From assembly GCA_910585435.1 (NCBI GenBank), contig CAJUEJ010000022.1, positions 6,254 to 70,253 of the forward strand: DNA of 64,000 bases. Direction: 5' to 3'. Origin of the DNA: an uncultured Hungatella sp. Its GTDB lineage: Bacteria; Bacillota; Clostridia; Lachnospirales; Lachnospiraceae. Below the pieces are notes generated by a model that had not been told where the DNA came from, ran no database searches, and saw only the letters and a program-made list of their open reading frames with translations. Both the position numbers and the translations under genes were made by a program. Each line of letters opens with the position of its first letter. The first letter of the stretch is position 1. Of the stretch, positions 1 through 8,869 are shown piece by piece.

Positions 1-222
1 TCGTCCTCTGCGGATATGAATGTATATTCTAAAAACACCATGGATTATGTAGGCAAGGTGTCCCAGGTGGTAGGGGCTACCAACCCGGCGGATCCGATTA
101 ACTCTGCGGAGGTTATCAGCGCCCTGAAAACCAATTATACTGCAGTGATGTACGGGGAGATGACACCAGAGGACTGTGTTGCCGACTTTATTGCCCAGGC
201 AGGCGCGATTCTGCCCCAGTAA
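1..222 (+). CDS. ABC sugar-binding protein, C-terminal end (partial)
   Basis: Open frame running in from the left edge and ending in TAA, so only the last 73 residues are present. The tail (…AEVISALKTNYTAVMYG…, ending FIAQAGAILPQ) looks like the C-terminal helices of a family 1 extracellular solute-binding protein. The main support is position: two CUT1 permeases follow within 30 bp in the usual binding protein-permease-permease order. It would be a lipid-anchored receptor delivering a sugar or sugar-like solute to those permeases. The signal peptide and ligand-contact regions lie outside the window, so the substrate cannot be guessed. Confidence 0.75.
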   Translation, partial: SSSADMNVYSKNTMDYVGKVSQVVGATNPADPINSAEVISALKTNYTAVMYGEMTPEDCVADFIAQAGAILPQ

Positions 223-249
223 ACGCTTTGGCGGAAAGGAAATGCGCCT

Positions 250-1179
250 ATGAAAGCTTTCGTGTCAAAAAAAGACATGGCAGGATATCTGTTTATCGGA
301 CCGTGGCTGTTGTGCTTTCTGGCATTTACGGCCATACCCTTTGTGGCATCCTTTGTCCTGTCTTTTACAGAATACAATATGCTGTCCCAGCCTGAATTTG
401 TAGGATTTCAGAATTATATCCGGATGTTTACCCAGGACACATTGTTTACTACAGCTTTGGGGGTAACATTTAAGTTTGTGTTTATTGCCATTCCTCTCAG
501 GCTTTTGTTCGCCCTGGCAGTTGCCATGATTTTAAACCGTGATTCCAGGGCCATCCCCTTGTACAGGGTTATCTATTATCTGCCGTCCATTCTGGGAGGA
601 AGCGTGGCCGTATCGGTTATGTGGAAATATTGTTTCTCCCAGACCGGGGTGCTGAATACGTTTCTTACGTCCATAGGCATCCCCTGCGATATCAGCTGGG
701 TGTCCAACAAGAATACGGCGCTGTGGAGCATCATCCTTCTGTTCGTGTGGCAGTTTGGATCTCCCATGCTTATATTCCTGTCAGGGCTTAAGCAGATTCC
801 CCAGAGCTATTATGAGGCCGCAGTGGTAGACGGTGCAGGCCCGGTTAAAAAATTTGTCCGGATCACCCTGCCTCTTTTAAGCCCCATTATCTTTTTTAAT
901 CTGGTGATGCAGCTTATCGGCGGGTTTATGGTGTTTTCTCAAGCCATGATCATCACAGACGGAGGCCCTATGAACAGGACGCTGGTGTATGCCCTCTATC
1001 TGTACCGGCAGAGCTTTACATATTATAAGATGGGATACGGCTGTGCCATGGCCTGGGTGCTTTTGGTGATTGTAGGATTTTTGACCCTCCTCATCTTCAA
1101 ATTTTCTGATACGTGGGTATTTTACGAAAATGAATTGTACGAAGGGAAGAAAAAGAAAAAGGGGAGGAAGGCCAAATGA
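250..1179 (+). CDS. CUT1 ABC transporter permease (MalF/UgpA type)
   Basis: 309-residue inner-membrane permease with about six hydrophobic segments, the first near residues 14-36. The cytoplasmic EAA loop is visible near residues 195-215 (YYEAAVVDGAGPVKKFVRIT), which docks to the ATPase, and GGPMNRT follows as in UgpA/LacF proteins. Length is normal for the family. It overlaps the next permease by 4 bp (ATGA), implying translational coupling. A very basic tail (KKKKKGRK) ends the protein. No ATPase is encoded in this operon, so it probably uses a shared one such as that at 7752-8825. Substrate unknown. Confidence 0.93.
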   Translation: MKAFVSKKDMAGYLFIGPWLLCFLAFTAIPFVASFVLSFTEYNMLSQPEFVGFQNYIRMFTQDTLFTTALGVTFKFVFIAIPLRLLFALAVAMILNRDSRAIPLYRVIYYLPSILGGSVAVSVMWKYCFSQTGVLNTFLTSIGIPCDISWVSNKNTALWSIILLFVWQFGSPMLIFLSGLKQIPQSYYEAAVVDGAGPVKKFVRITLPLLSPIIFFNLVMQLIGGFMVFSQAMIITDGGPMNRTLVYALYLYRQSFTYYKMGYGCAMAWVLLVIVGFLTLLIFKFSDTWVFYENELYEGKKKKKGRKAK

Positions 1180-2024
1180 CCCGGGCACATAAAACGTTTC
1201 TTCACACGGTTTTATTTCATTTGATAATCTGCGGAATCGGTTTTATCATGATATATCCGCTGATTTGGATGTGCTTCAGCTCTTTTAAGGAAAGCAGCCT
1301 TGTGCTTACCACGGTGGAACGTCTGCTGCCCCAGGAGTGGAGATTTGACAACTATGCCAATGGATGGGCCGGATTCGGAGGGACCACCTTTAAAACCTTT
1401 TTTAAGAATTCCATTGTGGTTACCTGTATTTCGGTTATTGGAAACGTGATCGCCTCAGCCATGGCAGCCTTTGGATTTGCCAGGATTCCTTTTAAAGGGA
1501 GAAATTTTTTCTTCATCTGCATGATGATTACGCTGATGATTCCCAGCCAGGTTCTGGTAGTGCCTCAGTATATTATTTTCAATAAGCTGGGCTGGGTCAA
1601 CAGCTTTCTCCCTCTGACAGTTCCAGAATGGGGAGGCAGGGCATTTTTCATCTTCCTGATTATGCAGTTTATAGCAGGGATTCCAAAGGAACTGGACGAG
1701 GCGGCGGAAATTGACGGCTGCGGGAAGGTTCAGCTGTTTAAAAGAATCATGCTTCCGCTGATTAAGCCGGCCCTTGCCACCTCGGCGATCTTTGCCTTTT
1801 ACTGGAAATGGGATGATTTTATGGGCTCTCTCCTGTACTTAAACACACCTGAAAACTATACGGTGTCCATTGCCCTGAAGCTGTTTTGCGATCCCACTAC
1901 CATATCGGATTACGGCGCCATGTTTGCCATGTGTGTCCTGTCCCTGCTTCCGGTTATTGTGCTGTTTTTGTTTACACAGCGGTATATTGTGGAAGGAATC
2001 GCCATGTCAGGGCTGAAAGACTAA
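1176..2024 (+). CDS. CUT1 ABC transporter permease (MalG/UgpE type)
   Basis: 282-residue partner permease starting at an ATG that overlaps the previous stop. The order of hydrophobic segments, the EAA loop (ELDEAAEIDGCGKVQLFKRI, residues about 169-188) and the C-terminal GLKD are typical of the MalG family. It forms the heterodimeric membrane channel with the upstream permease. A kinase/regulator pair follows about 60 bp later, the arrangement common in Lachnospiraceae where the two-component system controls its own transporter. Nothing is missing from the fold as far as can be seen. Confidence 0.93.
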   Translation: MTRAHKTFLHTVLFHLIICGIGFIMIYPLIWMCFSSFKESSLVLTTVERLLPQEWRFDNYANGWAGFGGTTFKTFFKNSIVVTCISVIGNVIASAMAAFGFARIPFKGRNFFFICMMITLMIPSQVLVVPQYIIFNKLGWVNSFLPLTVPEWGGRAFFIFLIMQFIAGIPKELDEAAEIDGCGKVQLFKRIMLPLIKPALATSAIFAFYWKWDDFMGSLLYLNTPENYTVSIALKLFCDPTTISDYGAMFAMCVLSLLPVIVLFLFTQRYIVEGIAMSGLKD

Positions 2025-2088
2025 AGTGGGCGGCACGTTTTGGCGGCCTGAAGAGCGCGTGGTATTTTAAAGTCAGAAGGAGGTGCTT

Positions 2089-3897
2089 ATGAAGAGAAGA
2101 CGGCGCAGTATGATGCAGAGGGTGATGGTAATCATCATCGGGACACTTCTTCTGAATTTTCTTGTAGGATGCTTTGCGCTATATCGGCTGATGCAGTCCA
2201 ATACCAATTATATCTATCAGCTGTCAGAGGAGCTGATGAATGCTTCTGTCACAGAGATGGAACAGCAGCTTTACAATATTCAGGATATCCTTTATGATAT
2301 TATTGTGTCAGATGAGATGCAGGAGGCAGGCAGCATGCTTCTTGCGGATAAAGACCAGGGAACCCGCTCCACTATGGAGCGGGTTGTTGGCATGAATGCC
2401 ATCATAGATCGGATCCAGAAGGGAATCAGCTCAAACCATTCCATCGTATGTGCCCATTTCCTGGAGGATGCCGGGACGGTGCGGACCATTGCGGCCACCC
2501 GCTACTTTGAACTGTCAGAGGAGGCTGCCCGGGTGGTTTATGACAGGGCTGTGGCCGCCGGAGGGAAGACTGTTCTTTTAAACGGACTGGAAGCCGGGGC
2601 AGGGGAGAATCTTCTGGTTCTGGCAAAGGAGGTGCGGGAAAAGAAGGGGTTGTCTCTGAGACATATGGGGGTGGTTGTGCTGTTTGCGGATTTGGAGCAG
2701 ATGGGTCAACTTCTCACCGATTCCCATGACGGGATCTTCGTCCTGCAAAGCGAAGACGGCAGGCTTCAGTTTGTTCTCAATGACAAGGAAGGGCTGCTTG
2801 AGACCTATGAGATACCGGATCTGCGGGGAAAAAGTTATACCTCCTGTGAAATCGGGGATCAGCGGTATTTTGCGGTCAGGCTGCACAAGACAGGCAGATG
2901 CTTTTCCTATATGGCCCTGGTAGCTTATGAGGAGTTGTTCGGCGGCATTGAGAAAACCTTTGGCTTCTATGTGTGCATGTTTCTTTTGTGCAGCGCGGCA
3001 GTGATGTTCCTGGCTGTTCTCTTCACCGGGGGGGTGATGAAGGATATCCGGCTGTTTATCCGTTATATCAGTAAGCAGCCCTCAAAAGACTCTCTGCAGC
3101 TTTCTTCCTGTATGGAGGAAACGATCCAGGACAAGGATGTGTATGCATTGCAGACTGCTTTTAATGCCATGTCACAGCGTATCAACGATCTGATAAAGGA
3201 CAACTATACGAAACAGCTTTTGATAAAAGAGACCCAGGTGCAGGCTTTGCAGGCCCAGATGAATCCCCATTTTCTGTATAATACGCTGAATTCCGTCTAC
3301 TGGATGGCCCAGACTGCCGGTATGACGGCCGCCGCGGAAATGATTAAGAGCCTTGGGATTTTGCTGCGGGAAGCGGTTGGCAAGGAGGAGCTGGCAATCC
3401 CCATTGACAAGGAGCTGGATATTGTATGCCATTATTTTGTGATCCAGAAGCATCGGTATGAGGAGCGGCTGAACCTGGAGTTTGACGTTTCGGATATTTG
3501 CAGCGATTCCATTATCCCTAAATTCGCCATCCAGGCCCTGGCAGAAAATGCCATTGCCTACGGGCTGGAGTGCATCCTGATTCCCTGTACCATAAGGATA
3601 CGTATCTTTCCGGAGGGAGACGACTGTATCTGCCAGGTGCGCAACAACGGGCCCCGGCCCCAGGAGAACCTGATGGAGCTGCTGCGGGAGAAAAAGCTGA
3701 AGACAAAAGGCAACGGCATCGGGATTTTAAATATTGAGCAGCGGGTAAAATATCTGTTTGGGGAGGAATACGGGCTGGAGCTTTTCAGGGATGGCGAAGA
3801 GACAGTGGCTCAGATCAGGATGAAACGTATTACCATAAAGGAATATGAAGAAGGTGGACAAAGTGGACAAAGACTACAGGATCATGATTGTGGATGA
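2089..3897 (+). CDS. YesM-like sensor histidine kinase
   Basis: 602-residue membrane kinase of the HPK7/YesM family. Start taken at ATG 2089 because AGAAGGAGG lies 5 nt upstream; a GTG two codons earlier overlaps that site. Membrane segments sit near residues 12-34 and 290-312 and flank an extracellular sensor domain, followed by a linker and the His_kinase box with NPHFLYNTLN (His about 394). The HATPase domain has AENAIAYGLE (N box) and KGNGIGILN (G box). It presumably senses extracellular sugar or binding protein and phosphorylates the regulator encoded next, whose start lies inside this gene's 3' end. Confidence 0.92.
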   Translation: MKRRRRSMMQRVMVIIIGTLLLNFLVGCFALYRLMQSNTNYIYQLSEELMNASVTEMEQQLYNIQDILYDIIVSDEMQEAGSMLLADKDQGTRSTMERVVGMNAIIDRIQKGISSNHSIVCAHFLEDAGTVRTIAATRYFELSEEAARVVYDRAVAAGGKTVLLNGLEAGAGENLLVLAKEVREKKGLSLRHMGVVVLFADLEQMGQLLTDSHDGIFVLQSEDGRLQFVLNDKEGLLETYEIPDLRGKSYTSCEIGDQRYFAVRLHKTGRCFSYMALVAYEELFGGIEKTFGFYVCMFLLCSAAVMFLAVLFTGGVMKDIRLFIRYISKQPSKDSLQLSSCMEETIQDKDVYALQTAFNAMSQRINDLIKDNYTKQLLIKETQVQALQAQMNPHFLYNTLNSVYWMAQTAGMTAAAEMIKSLGILLREAVGKEELAIPIDKELDIVCHYFVIQKHRYEERLNLEFDVSDICSDSIIPKFAIQALAENAIAYGLECILIPCTIRIRIFPEGDDCICQVRNNGPRPQENLMELLREKKLKTKGNGIGILNIEQRVKYLFGEEYGLELFRDGEETVAQIRMKRITIKEYEEGGQSGQRLQDHDCG

Positions 3898-4675
3898 TGA
3901 GCGGATTGTGCGGGACGCCATTGCCAGCCCCGGGATCTGGAAGGAATACCCGGTATCTGTGGTGAAAGCAGCCTCCAATGCCATCGAGGCGCTGGAATAT
4001 ATGGAAGAGCATGAGGTGGATTTGGTTCTGACAGATATCAAGATGCCTGTGATGGACGGAATCCAGCTGATCAGACGGGTGAAAACACGCAGACCGGAGA
4101 CAGAATTTATTATCCTAAGCGGCTATGCGGAATTTTCCTACGCCCAGGAGGCGCTGCGCTATGGGGCCAGGGACTATCTTTTAAAGCCTCTGGATGAAGA
4201 AACCCTGGTAAGCATCGTTTTAAAATGTGCCCAGGAAAAGAAAAACAAGACCTTTATGGATAAGATTCACCGCACCCCTGCATTTGCCGGAAACGGGCCC
4301 GGGGAGGTGTCGAAAAACTGCTATTCCCAGACCATCGTTAAGATTATGGATGTGGTGGACGCGGAAATTGCCAACCAGGAGCTGTCCCTCAAGTGGATCT
4401 CAGCCAACAGGCTGTTTTTAAATGAGAACTATTTAAGCAAGCTGTTCCAGAAAGAGGTGAAGCAGAAGTTTACCCTGTATCTTTTAGAACGCAGGATGTT
4501 CCTGGCTATGCGGATCCTTGCAGGTGATCCCGATGCTCTGGTTCAGAACGTAGCCCAGGAAACAGGCTTCGGGGATAATCCCCAGTATTTCAGCATCACC
4601 TTTAAAAAGTACACCGGTTACACCCCGACAGAATATAAAAAGTATATACGAGGAGGAACGCCTGTGAAACGCTAG
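3845..4675 (+). CDS. AraC-type response regulator
   Basis: 276-residue YesN-like regulator. The receiver domain occupies about residues 10-125, with acidic pair DDE near 17-19, phosphoacceptor Asp64 in LTDIKMPVMDG and Lys in LLKPLDEE. The AraC/HTH_18 DNA-binding domain occupies about 170-270 and ends in the typical YTPTEYKKYI. It is shorter than many YesN proteins because the long middle region is missing. The gene begins 53 bp inside the kinase gene, with AAAGG just upstream of the ATG, so the pair is translationally linked. Likely activator of the upstream ABC transporter genes. Confidence 0.92.
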   Translation: MKKVDKVDKDYRIMIVDDERIVRDAIASPGIWKEYPVSVVKAASNAIEALEYMEEHEVDLVLTDIKMPVMDGIQLIRRVKTRRPETEFIILSGYAEFSYAQEALRYGARDYLLKPLDEETLVSIVLKCAQEKKNKTFMDKIHRTPAFAGNGPGEVSKNCYSQTIVKIMDVVDAEIANQELSLKWISANRLFLNENYLSKLFQKEVKQKFTLYLLERRMFLAMRILAGDPDALVQNVAQETGFGDNPQYFSITFKKYTGYTPTEYKKYIRGGTPVKR

Positions 4676-4763
4676 TTTCACAACTGGAATGCGTTCTGAC
4701 GACATGGCAGGTGACGCGAAGCGTCGCGTGCCGATTCAGAAGAAGAAGGAGGAAATTAATATT

Positions 4764-5576
4764 ATGGATATTATAGATTTTCACACCCACCCCTATCTGA
4801 CCCAGGAGGAAAATGCCTGTATGTACCGGGAGGGATTTTCCCTGGAACCGGAGGAGGCAAAGGAGGATCTGCTACAGGCAGGCATAGGGCGCATATGTGG
4901 GTCTGTCATCCGGCCCCGCAATAAATTTGACAGGAGGCTGGGGTTTTCTCAGATTCAGAAATTAAATGACTCGGCATTGAGGCTGAAGGAGCGTCTCGGC
5001 AGCTTTTACATACCAGGGTTTCACATACACCCTGCATTTGTAAAGGAGTCCCTGGAAACCATAGAATGGATGCACCAGAACGGATACCGGCTCATCGGGG
5101 AGCTGGTGCCCTACATGCACGGGTGGCAGGAGTATGGAATGGGGTACGGATGCAGGGAGCTTTCGGAGATCCTTAAGCTGGCAGGGGAATATCATATGAC
5201 AGTCAGCTATCACACCATGTCAGAGCAGCAGGATCAGATGGAGGCTATGATCGCAGCCAATCCCAAAGTAACCTTTGTGGCAGCCCACCCGGGAGAGCGG
5301 GAGGGGTACCTGCTTCACCTGGAAAGAATGAAAAAATATGAAAATGCGTATCTGGATCTGTCGGGAACCGGCATGTTCCGTTACGGAATGCTGCGGTTCG
5401 GAATCCGCCAGGCAGGCGCCGGGCGCCTGCTGTTCGGCACGGATTATCCCATTACCAATCCCGGCATGTACGTGGAGGCGGTACGCTTCGAACATATCCG
5501 GGAGGAGGAGCGGCAGCTTATCTTCCACAAAAATGCAGAGCGGATATTAGGACTTGGGCCGTCAGCCGTCAACTAA
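4764..5576 (+). CDS. Amidohydrolase-2 family TIM-barrel metal hydrolase
   Basis: 270 residues. Start set at ATG 4764 because AAGAAGGAGG lies 10 nt upstream and the protein then opens MDIIDFHTHPYL, placing the metal-binding HxH on the first strand. Further likely ligands are in FHIHPAF, SYHTMS, AAHPGE and LFGTDYP (terminal Asp), the layout of amidohydrolase-2/TatD-like enzymes. It lacks a signal peptide and should be cytoplasmic. As the last gene of the transporter/two-component operon it may process the imported compound, for example by lactone, amide or decarboxylation chemistry. Exact reaction unknown. Its 3' end overlaps the convergent DeoR gene by 15 bp. Confidence 0.85.
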   Translation: MDIIDFHTHPYLTQEENACMYREGFSLEPEEAKEDLLQAGIGRICGSVIRPRNKFDRRLGFSQIQKLNDSALRLKERLGSFYIPGFHIHPAFVKESLETIEWMHQNGYRLIGELVPYMHGWQEYGMGYGCRELSEILKLAGEYHMTVSYHTMSEQQDQMEAMIAANPKVTFVAAHPGEREGYLLHLERMKKYENAYLDLSGTGMFRYGMLRFGIRQAGAGRLLFGTDYPITNPGMYVEAVRFEHIREEERQLIFHKNAERILGLGPSAVN

Positions 5577-6332
5577 AACAATCTTTTCCCGGTAAGGATC
5601 CCACAGGGAGGAGGACAGATCGCAGCCTGCATTGGTAATCAGCTTATGAGGCATGGAGAGATCACACACAGGGCAGAGGGCATTCTGGTTGAACTTGGTG
5701 CGGTCGGCGAGAAAATAGATGTGTTCCGCCTGTTCCATCATGGCCTGTTTGATCTCTGCCTCATCCTCCACCAAATCGGAAATCCCCCAGGACGTATCCA
5801 CACATTTGGAGGAAAAGAACATTTTATTGCAGTGCAGCTGCTTTAAGCCGTTTTTAGCCAGAAGGCCGGTCAGGGAAGAGGCGCTGCTCTGGCGCAGGCG
5901 GCCGCCGATGCAGTACAGGGTGCAGGAAAGATTGTCCTTGATATTTATGGCAGTCAGAAGCCCGTTGGTGATAATGGTAAGATCGTGAAAGTCCCCGAGA
6001 AAGGGGATCATCTCCATAGCCGTGCTGCTGGCGTCCAGGACAATGGTGTCGCCGTTTTCAACCAGGGAGGAGGCATACCTTCCGATGGCCTGCTTCAGAA
6101 CCTGGTTGCTGTTCTGGCGGATAGACAGAGGGCTTTCCTGGGAGGGCATATCAAGCAGCATGGCGCCTCCGTGGATGCGGCGCAAAAGACGGAGCTTTTC
6201 CATGGCCTCCAGCTCCCGGCGGATGGTGGATTCGCTGTAATACAGCTGTGTCTTTAACTCTTTGATTGTCAACAGTGGTTTTTTCTGAAATAATTGCAGG
6301 ATTTCTCCCCGGCGTTCTTCTCGAATCGACAT
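5562..6332 (-). CDS. DeoR/GlpR-family transcriptional repressor
   Basis: 256-residue DeoR-type regulator. The winged HTH is at residues 1-58 (REERRGEILQLFQ, then YYSESTIRRELEAME as recognition helix) and the DeoRC sensor domain follows, with VENGDTIVLDASSTAM, ITNG and FFSSKCVD-type phosphosugar-pocket motifs. Family members usually bind a phosphorylated sugar intermediate and derepress an adjacent operon. AGGAGG precedes the start. It is divergent from the operon beginning with the GpsA-like dehydrogenase, the likely target. The preference of such regulators for phosphorylated ligands fits the phosphodiesterase in that operon. Its own promoter is at 6379-6407. Confidence 0.92.
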   Translation of the reverse strand: MSIREERRGEILQLFQKKPLLTIKELKTQLYYSESTIRRELEAMEKLRLLRRIHGGAMLLDMPSQESPLSIRQNSNQVLKQAIGRYASSLVENGDTIVLDASSTAMEMIPFLGDFHDLTIITNGLLTAINIKDNLSCTLYCIGGRLRQSSASSLTGLLAKNGLKQLHCNKMFFSSKCVDTSWGISDLVEDEAEIKQAMMEQAEHIYFLADRTKFNQNALCPVCDLSMPHKLITNAGCDLSSSLWDPYREKIVLVDG

Positions 6333-6378
6333 AGTAACCTCCTGTTAATCTTATATTTCTCCATTTTTCACTTCTTTT

Positions 6379-6407
6379 ACTTTACCATAAATAAAAAAAT
6401 GTGACAA
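6379..6407 (-). promoter_or_regulatory. Sigma-A promoter of the DeoR-family gene
   Basis: On the minus strand TTGTCA (6402-6407) and TAAAGT (6379-6384) are separated by 17 bp. This is a good vegetative promoter, placed about 45 bp before the regulator start. Confidence 0.6.
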
Positions 6408-6463
6408 GAAAACATCAAAAAATGAAAGGTAAAATGATATGTTTGCAATTATTCCTCCACGCA

Positions 6464-6492
6464 TTGACAGGAGTATGAAAATAAAATAGAAT
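6464..6492 (+). promoter_or_regulatory. Sigma-A promoter of the dehydrogenase/ABC operon
   Basis: Perfect TTGACA (6464-6469), 17-bp spacer, TAGAAT (6487-6492). Transcription from here would give a leader of about 150 nt before the ATG at 6648. No riboswitch or terminator is evident in that leader, but it contains repeated ATGAAAG motifs that may be operators. Confidence 0.65.
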
Positions 6493-6555
6493 TATTGCAT
6501 AAAATTTCTTTCTGAAATCTGAATAAATAGTCATAAAGCACAAAATAAAAGGCGG

Positions 6556-6578
6556 ATGAAAGAAATATATGAAAGAAA
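6556..6578 (+). promoter_or_regulatory. Candidate DeoR operator (direct repeat)
   Basis: ATGAAAGAAA occurs twice (6556-6565 and 6569-6578) at a 13-bp period, downstream of the predicted operon start site; a related ATGAAAGG lies at 6422-6429 between the divergent promoters. Purine-rich GAAAG-type direct repeats are common operators of DeoR-family proteins in Firmicutes. A repressor here would block transcription of the dehydrogenase/transporter operon. Binding is inferred, not shown. Confidence 0.4.
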
Positions 6579-6647
6579 ACAGTAATACTGCATCGAAGAA
6601 ACATAAAAATGATGGAAATCATTCATCAGAAAGAAGGAGTTTGTCAA

Positions 6648-7685
6648 ATGAGTATTATCACGATTATCGGCGCAGGCATGATGGGCAGCGCCATGGTCTT
6701 TCCTGCATCAGACAACGGGCATGAGGTACGCCTGGTGGGAACGCCTCTTGACCGCTCCCACATAGAGGCGGCAAGGGAAGGCGGAGTACATCCCACACTG
6801 AAACGAAAGCTGCCTGACAAGGTAAAGCTATATCAGGCGGAGGAGATGGAGGAGGCTTTAGAAGGCGCCGGGCTTTTGATCGGCGGGGTCAGCAGCTTCG
6901 GCGTGGAATGGTTTGGGGCAGAGGTGATGCCCAGGGTGCCGGAAGGCCTTCCGGTTCTGATGGTTACGAAAGGGCTTATAAAGGAAGAGGACGGCAGCCT
7001 TGCCTCCATTCCGGATACCCTTGCCAGGCAGGCAGGCCATCCTGTATCAGTCAACGCAGTAGGAGGCCCTGTGATCAGCTTTGAGCTGGCTGACCGGAAA
7101 CAGACCCTCATCGGTTTTTGCGGCAGGGACAAACAGGTGTTAAGAGAGATAAAGGCGCTTCTTGAAACCTCCTACTATCATATCAGCCTTACAACCGATG
7201 TGACAGGGTTTGAGTGTGCGGTTGCCATGAAAAATGCCTACGCGCTTGGCGTAGCTCTGGCCATCGGTATGAATGAGGCGGAGAACGGGGAAAACAGCCC
7301 GGAAAAGTACAACCCTCAGGCAGCGCTTTTTGAGGAGAGTACCCGGGAGTGCCAGAAGCTAATCCGCATGCTGGGCGGGAAGGAGGAAAGCATCGTATTC
7401 TTTGCAGGGGATCTGTACGTCACTGTATTCGGCGGGCGTACCAGGCAGATCGGGATTCTGCTGGGGCGGGGACTTCCCTTTGAGGAGGCGAAAGAGCTGT
7501 TAAAAGGTGTGACACTGGAATCGGTGGCCATTGCCGGACGGGTGTCGGAAGCCCTTTTATCAGGCCAAAAGAAAGAGTATATGTCTCCGGAGGAATTTCC
7601 TCTTCTGATGCATATCTATGAGATGATTGCCAGGGGGGCGACCGTTTCCATACCGTGGCAGTTATTTGAAGCTGAGACCATGTAA
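6648..7685 (+). CDS. NAD(P)-dependent glycerol-3-phosphate dehydrogenase-like protein
   Basis: 345 residues. Start at ATG 6648, with AGAAGGAG 9 nt upstream, placing the Rossmann motif IGAGMMGSAM at the N-terminus. VTKGL and the helical-domain signature TTDVTGFECAVAMKNAYALG match GpsA-type dehydrogenases, with the catalytic-type Lys in AMKNAYA. It is divergent from true GpsA, so the substrate may be another polyol phosphate or 2-oxo/2-hydroxy phosphate. It leads an operon with a UgpC-like ATPase, two permeases, a binding protein and a phosphodiesterase, and probably oxidises the product released by the latter. Ketopantoate-reductase-like activity is an alternative reading. Confidence 0.8.
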   Translation: MSIITIIGAGMMGSAMVFPASDNGHEVRLVGTPLDRSHIEAAREGGVHPTLKRKLPDKVKLYQAEEMEEALEGAGLLIGGVSSFGVEWFGAEVMPRVPEGLPVLMVTKGLIKEEDGSLASIPDTLARQAGHPVSVNAVGGPVISFELADRKQTLIGFCGRDKQVLREIKALLETSYYHISLTTDVTGFECAVAMKNAYALGVALAIGMNEAENGENSPEKYNPQAALFEESTRECQKLIRMLGGKEESIVFFAGDLYVTVFGGRTRQIGILLGRGLPFEEAKELLKGVTLESVAIAGRVSEALLSGQKKEYMSPEEFPLLMHIYEMIARGATVSIPWQLFEAETM

Positions 7686-7751
7686 CATATGAGGAACGTG
7701 CGTATCGGAAATATGCGCAGGCACAAAATACTTAGGCAGAGGGTATAGAGA

Positions 7752-8825
7752 ATGGGAGAAATTCAGTTTAAAAACATTTGCAAGAAATTTGGCGACGTGA
7801 AAGTCATTGAAGATTTGAATCTGACCATTAAAGACGGTGAGTTTACAGTACTAGTAGGGGCTTCCGGCTGCGGCAAAACCACCCTTTTGAGAATGATCGC
7901 AGGGATCGGGCCGGCTACCTCGGGGGAGCTTTTTCTGGACGGGCAGGAGGTCAGTGACGTCCCTCCCGGCAAGCGGGATATCGCCATGGTATTTCAGAAT
8001 TATGCCATTTATCCCACTATGTCTGTCAAAAAAAATATTGAATTCGGCCTGATTAACAACAAGGTTCCCAAGGAGGAGCGGGAAAGGCGCATCGCAGAGG
8101 TAGCCGATGCCGTAGGGCTGACTCCCTATCTGGGAAGAAAGCCAAGCGAGCTGTCCGGCGGCCAGAGACAGCGGGTGGCACTGGCGCGGGCCATGGTGAA
8201 GGAGCCTAAGGTTTTCCTTCTGGACGAGCCTTTGTCCAACCTGGATGCAAAGCTGCGTGTCACCATGAGAAGCGAGCTTATAGAGCTGCATCACCGCCTT
8301 GGGACTACATTCGTCTATGTGACCCATGATCAGACCGAGGCCATGAGCATGGCGGATACCATCGTGTTGATGAAGGATGGTCGTATTCTCCAGGTGGCGT
8401 CCCCGGTCCGGATGTACAGCGACCCCGGCCAGGTCTATGTGGCCCAGTTTATCGGCACGCCGCCCATGAATATTCTGCCTGTGGAGGACAGGTACTTGGG
8501 CTACAGGCCGGAGAAAGTAAAGTTTGGGGAAATGAAAGGGACTTACTGCCGGAAGGGAAGGGTCCTTACCCGGGAAATGCTGGGTTCCGAGACCCTGTAT
8601 AAGATAGAGCTTCATGCGGAGAATGCACCGGAAAAACAGGGCACTATCATGGTAAAAACCGAGGACTACGCCCACTCCATAGGGGAAGAGCTGTGGATCC
8701 GGGTGGAGGAGGATGAGCTGTATTTCTTCGGAAAGGATGAGATGCGGATAAAGCCGGGTGACGGGAGCATGGAGGCAGAGGAAATACTGGAAAGGCTCCG
8801 GGACTATGCCGGGCTGCATTTTTAG
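7752..8825 (+). CDS. ugpC: CUT1 ABC transporter ATP-binding protein (UgpC/MalK/MsmK type)
   Basis: 357-residue ATPase. Walker A GASGCGKTT (residues about 37-45), Q-loop MVFQNYAIYPTM, signature LSGGQRQRVALARA, Walker B VFLLDEPLSNLDA and switch His in VTHDQTEAM are all intact. A short C-terminal TOBE-like domain follows (GYRPEKVKF). It energises the two permeases encoded next. It is the only CUT1 ATPase in the window, and the two other CUT1 loci here (1-2024 and 20820-23966) lack one, so it may also serve them as MsmK does in streptococci. That sharing is inference. Confidence 0.93.
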   Translation: MGEIQFKNICKKFGDVKVIEDLNLTIKDGEFTVLVGASGCGKTTLLRMIAGIGPATSGELFLDGQEVSDVPPGKRDIAMVFQNYAIYPTMSVKKNIEFGLINNKVPKEERERRIAEVADAVGLTPYLGRKPSELSGGQRQRVALARAMVKEPKVFLLDEPLSNLDAKLRVTMRSELIELHHRLGTTFVYVTHDQTEAMSMADTIVLMKDGRILQVASPVRMYSDPGQVYVAQFIGTPPMNILPVEDRYLGYRPEKVKFGEMKGTYCRKGRVLTREMLGSETLYKIELHAENAPEKQGTIMVKTEDYAHSIGEELWIRVEEDELYFFGKDEMRIKPGDGSMEAEEILERLRDYAGLHF

Positions 8826-8869
8826 AGTTTCCTGTAGCTGCCCAGATACATCGAAGGAGGTTGGTACAC

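Noticed and set aside
7851..8819. 322-codon open frame on the minus strand
   Set aside because: It lies antisense to the intact UgpC-type ATPase gene, has no ribosome site and no recognisable domain.
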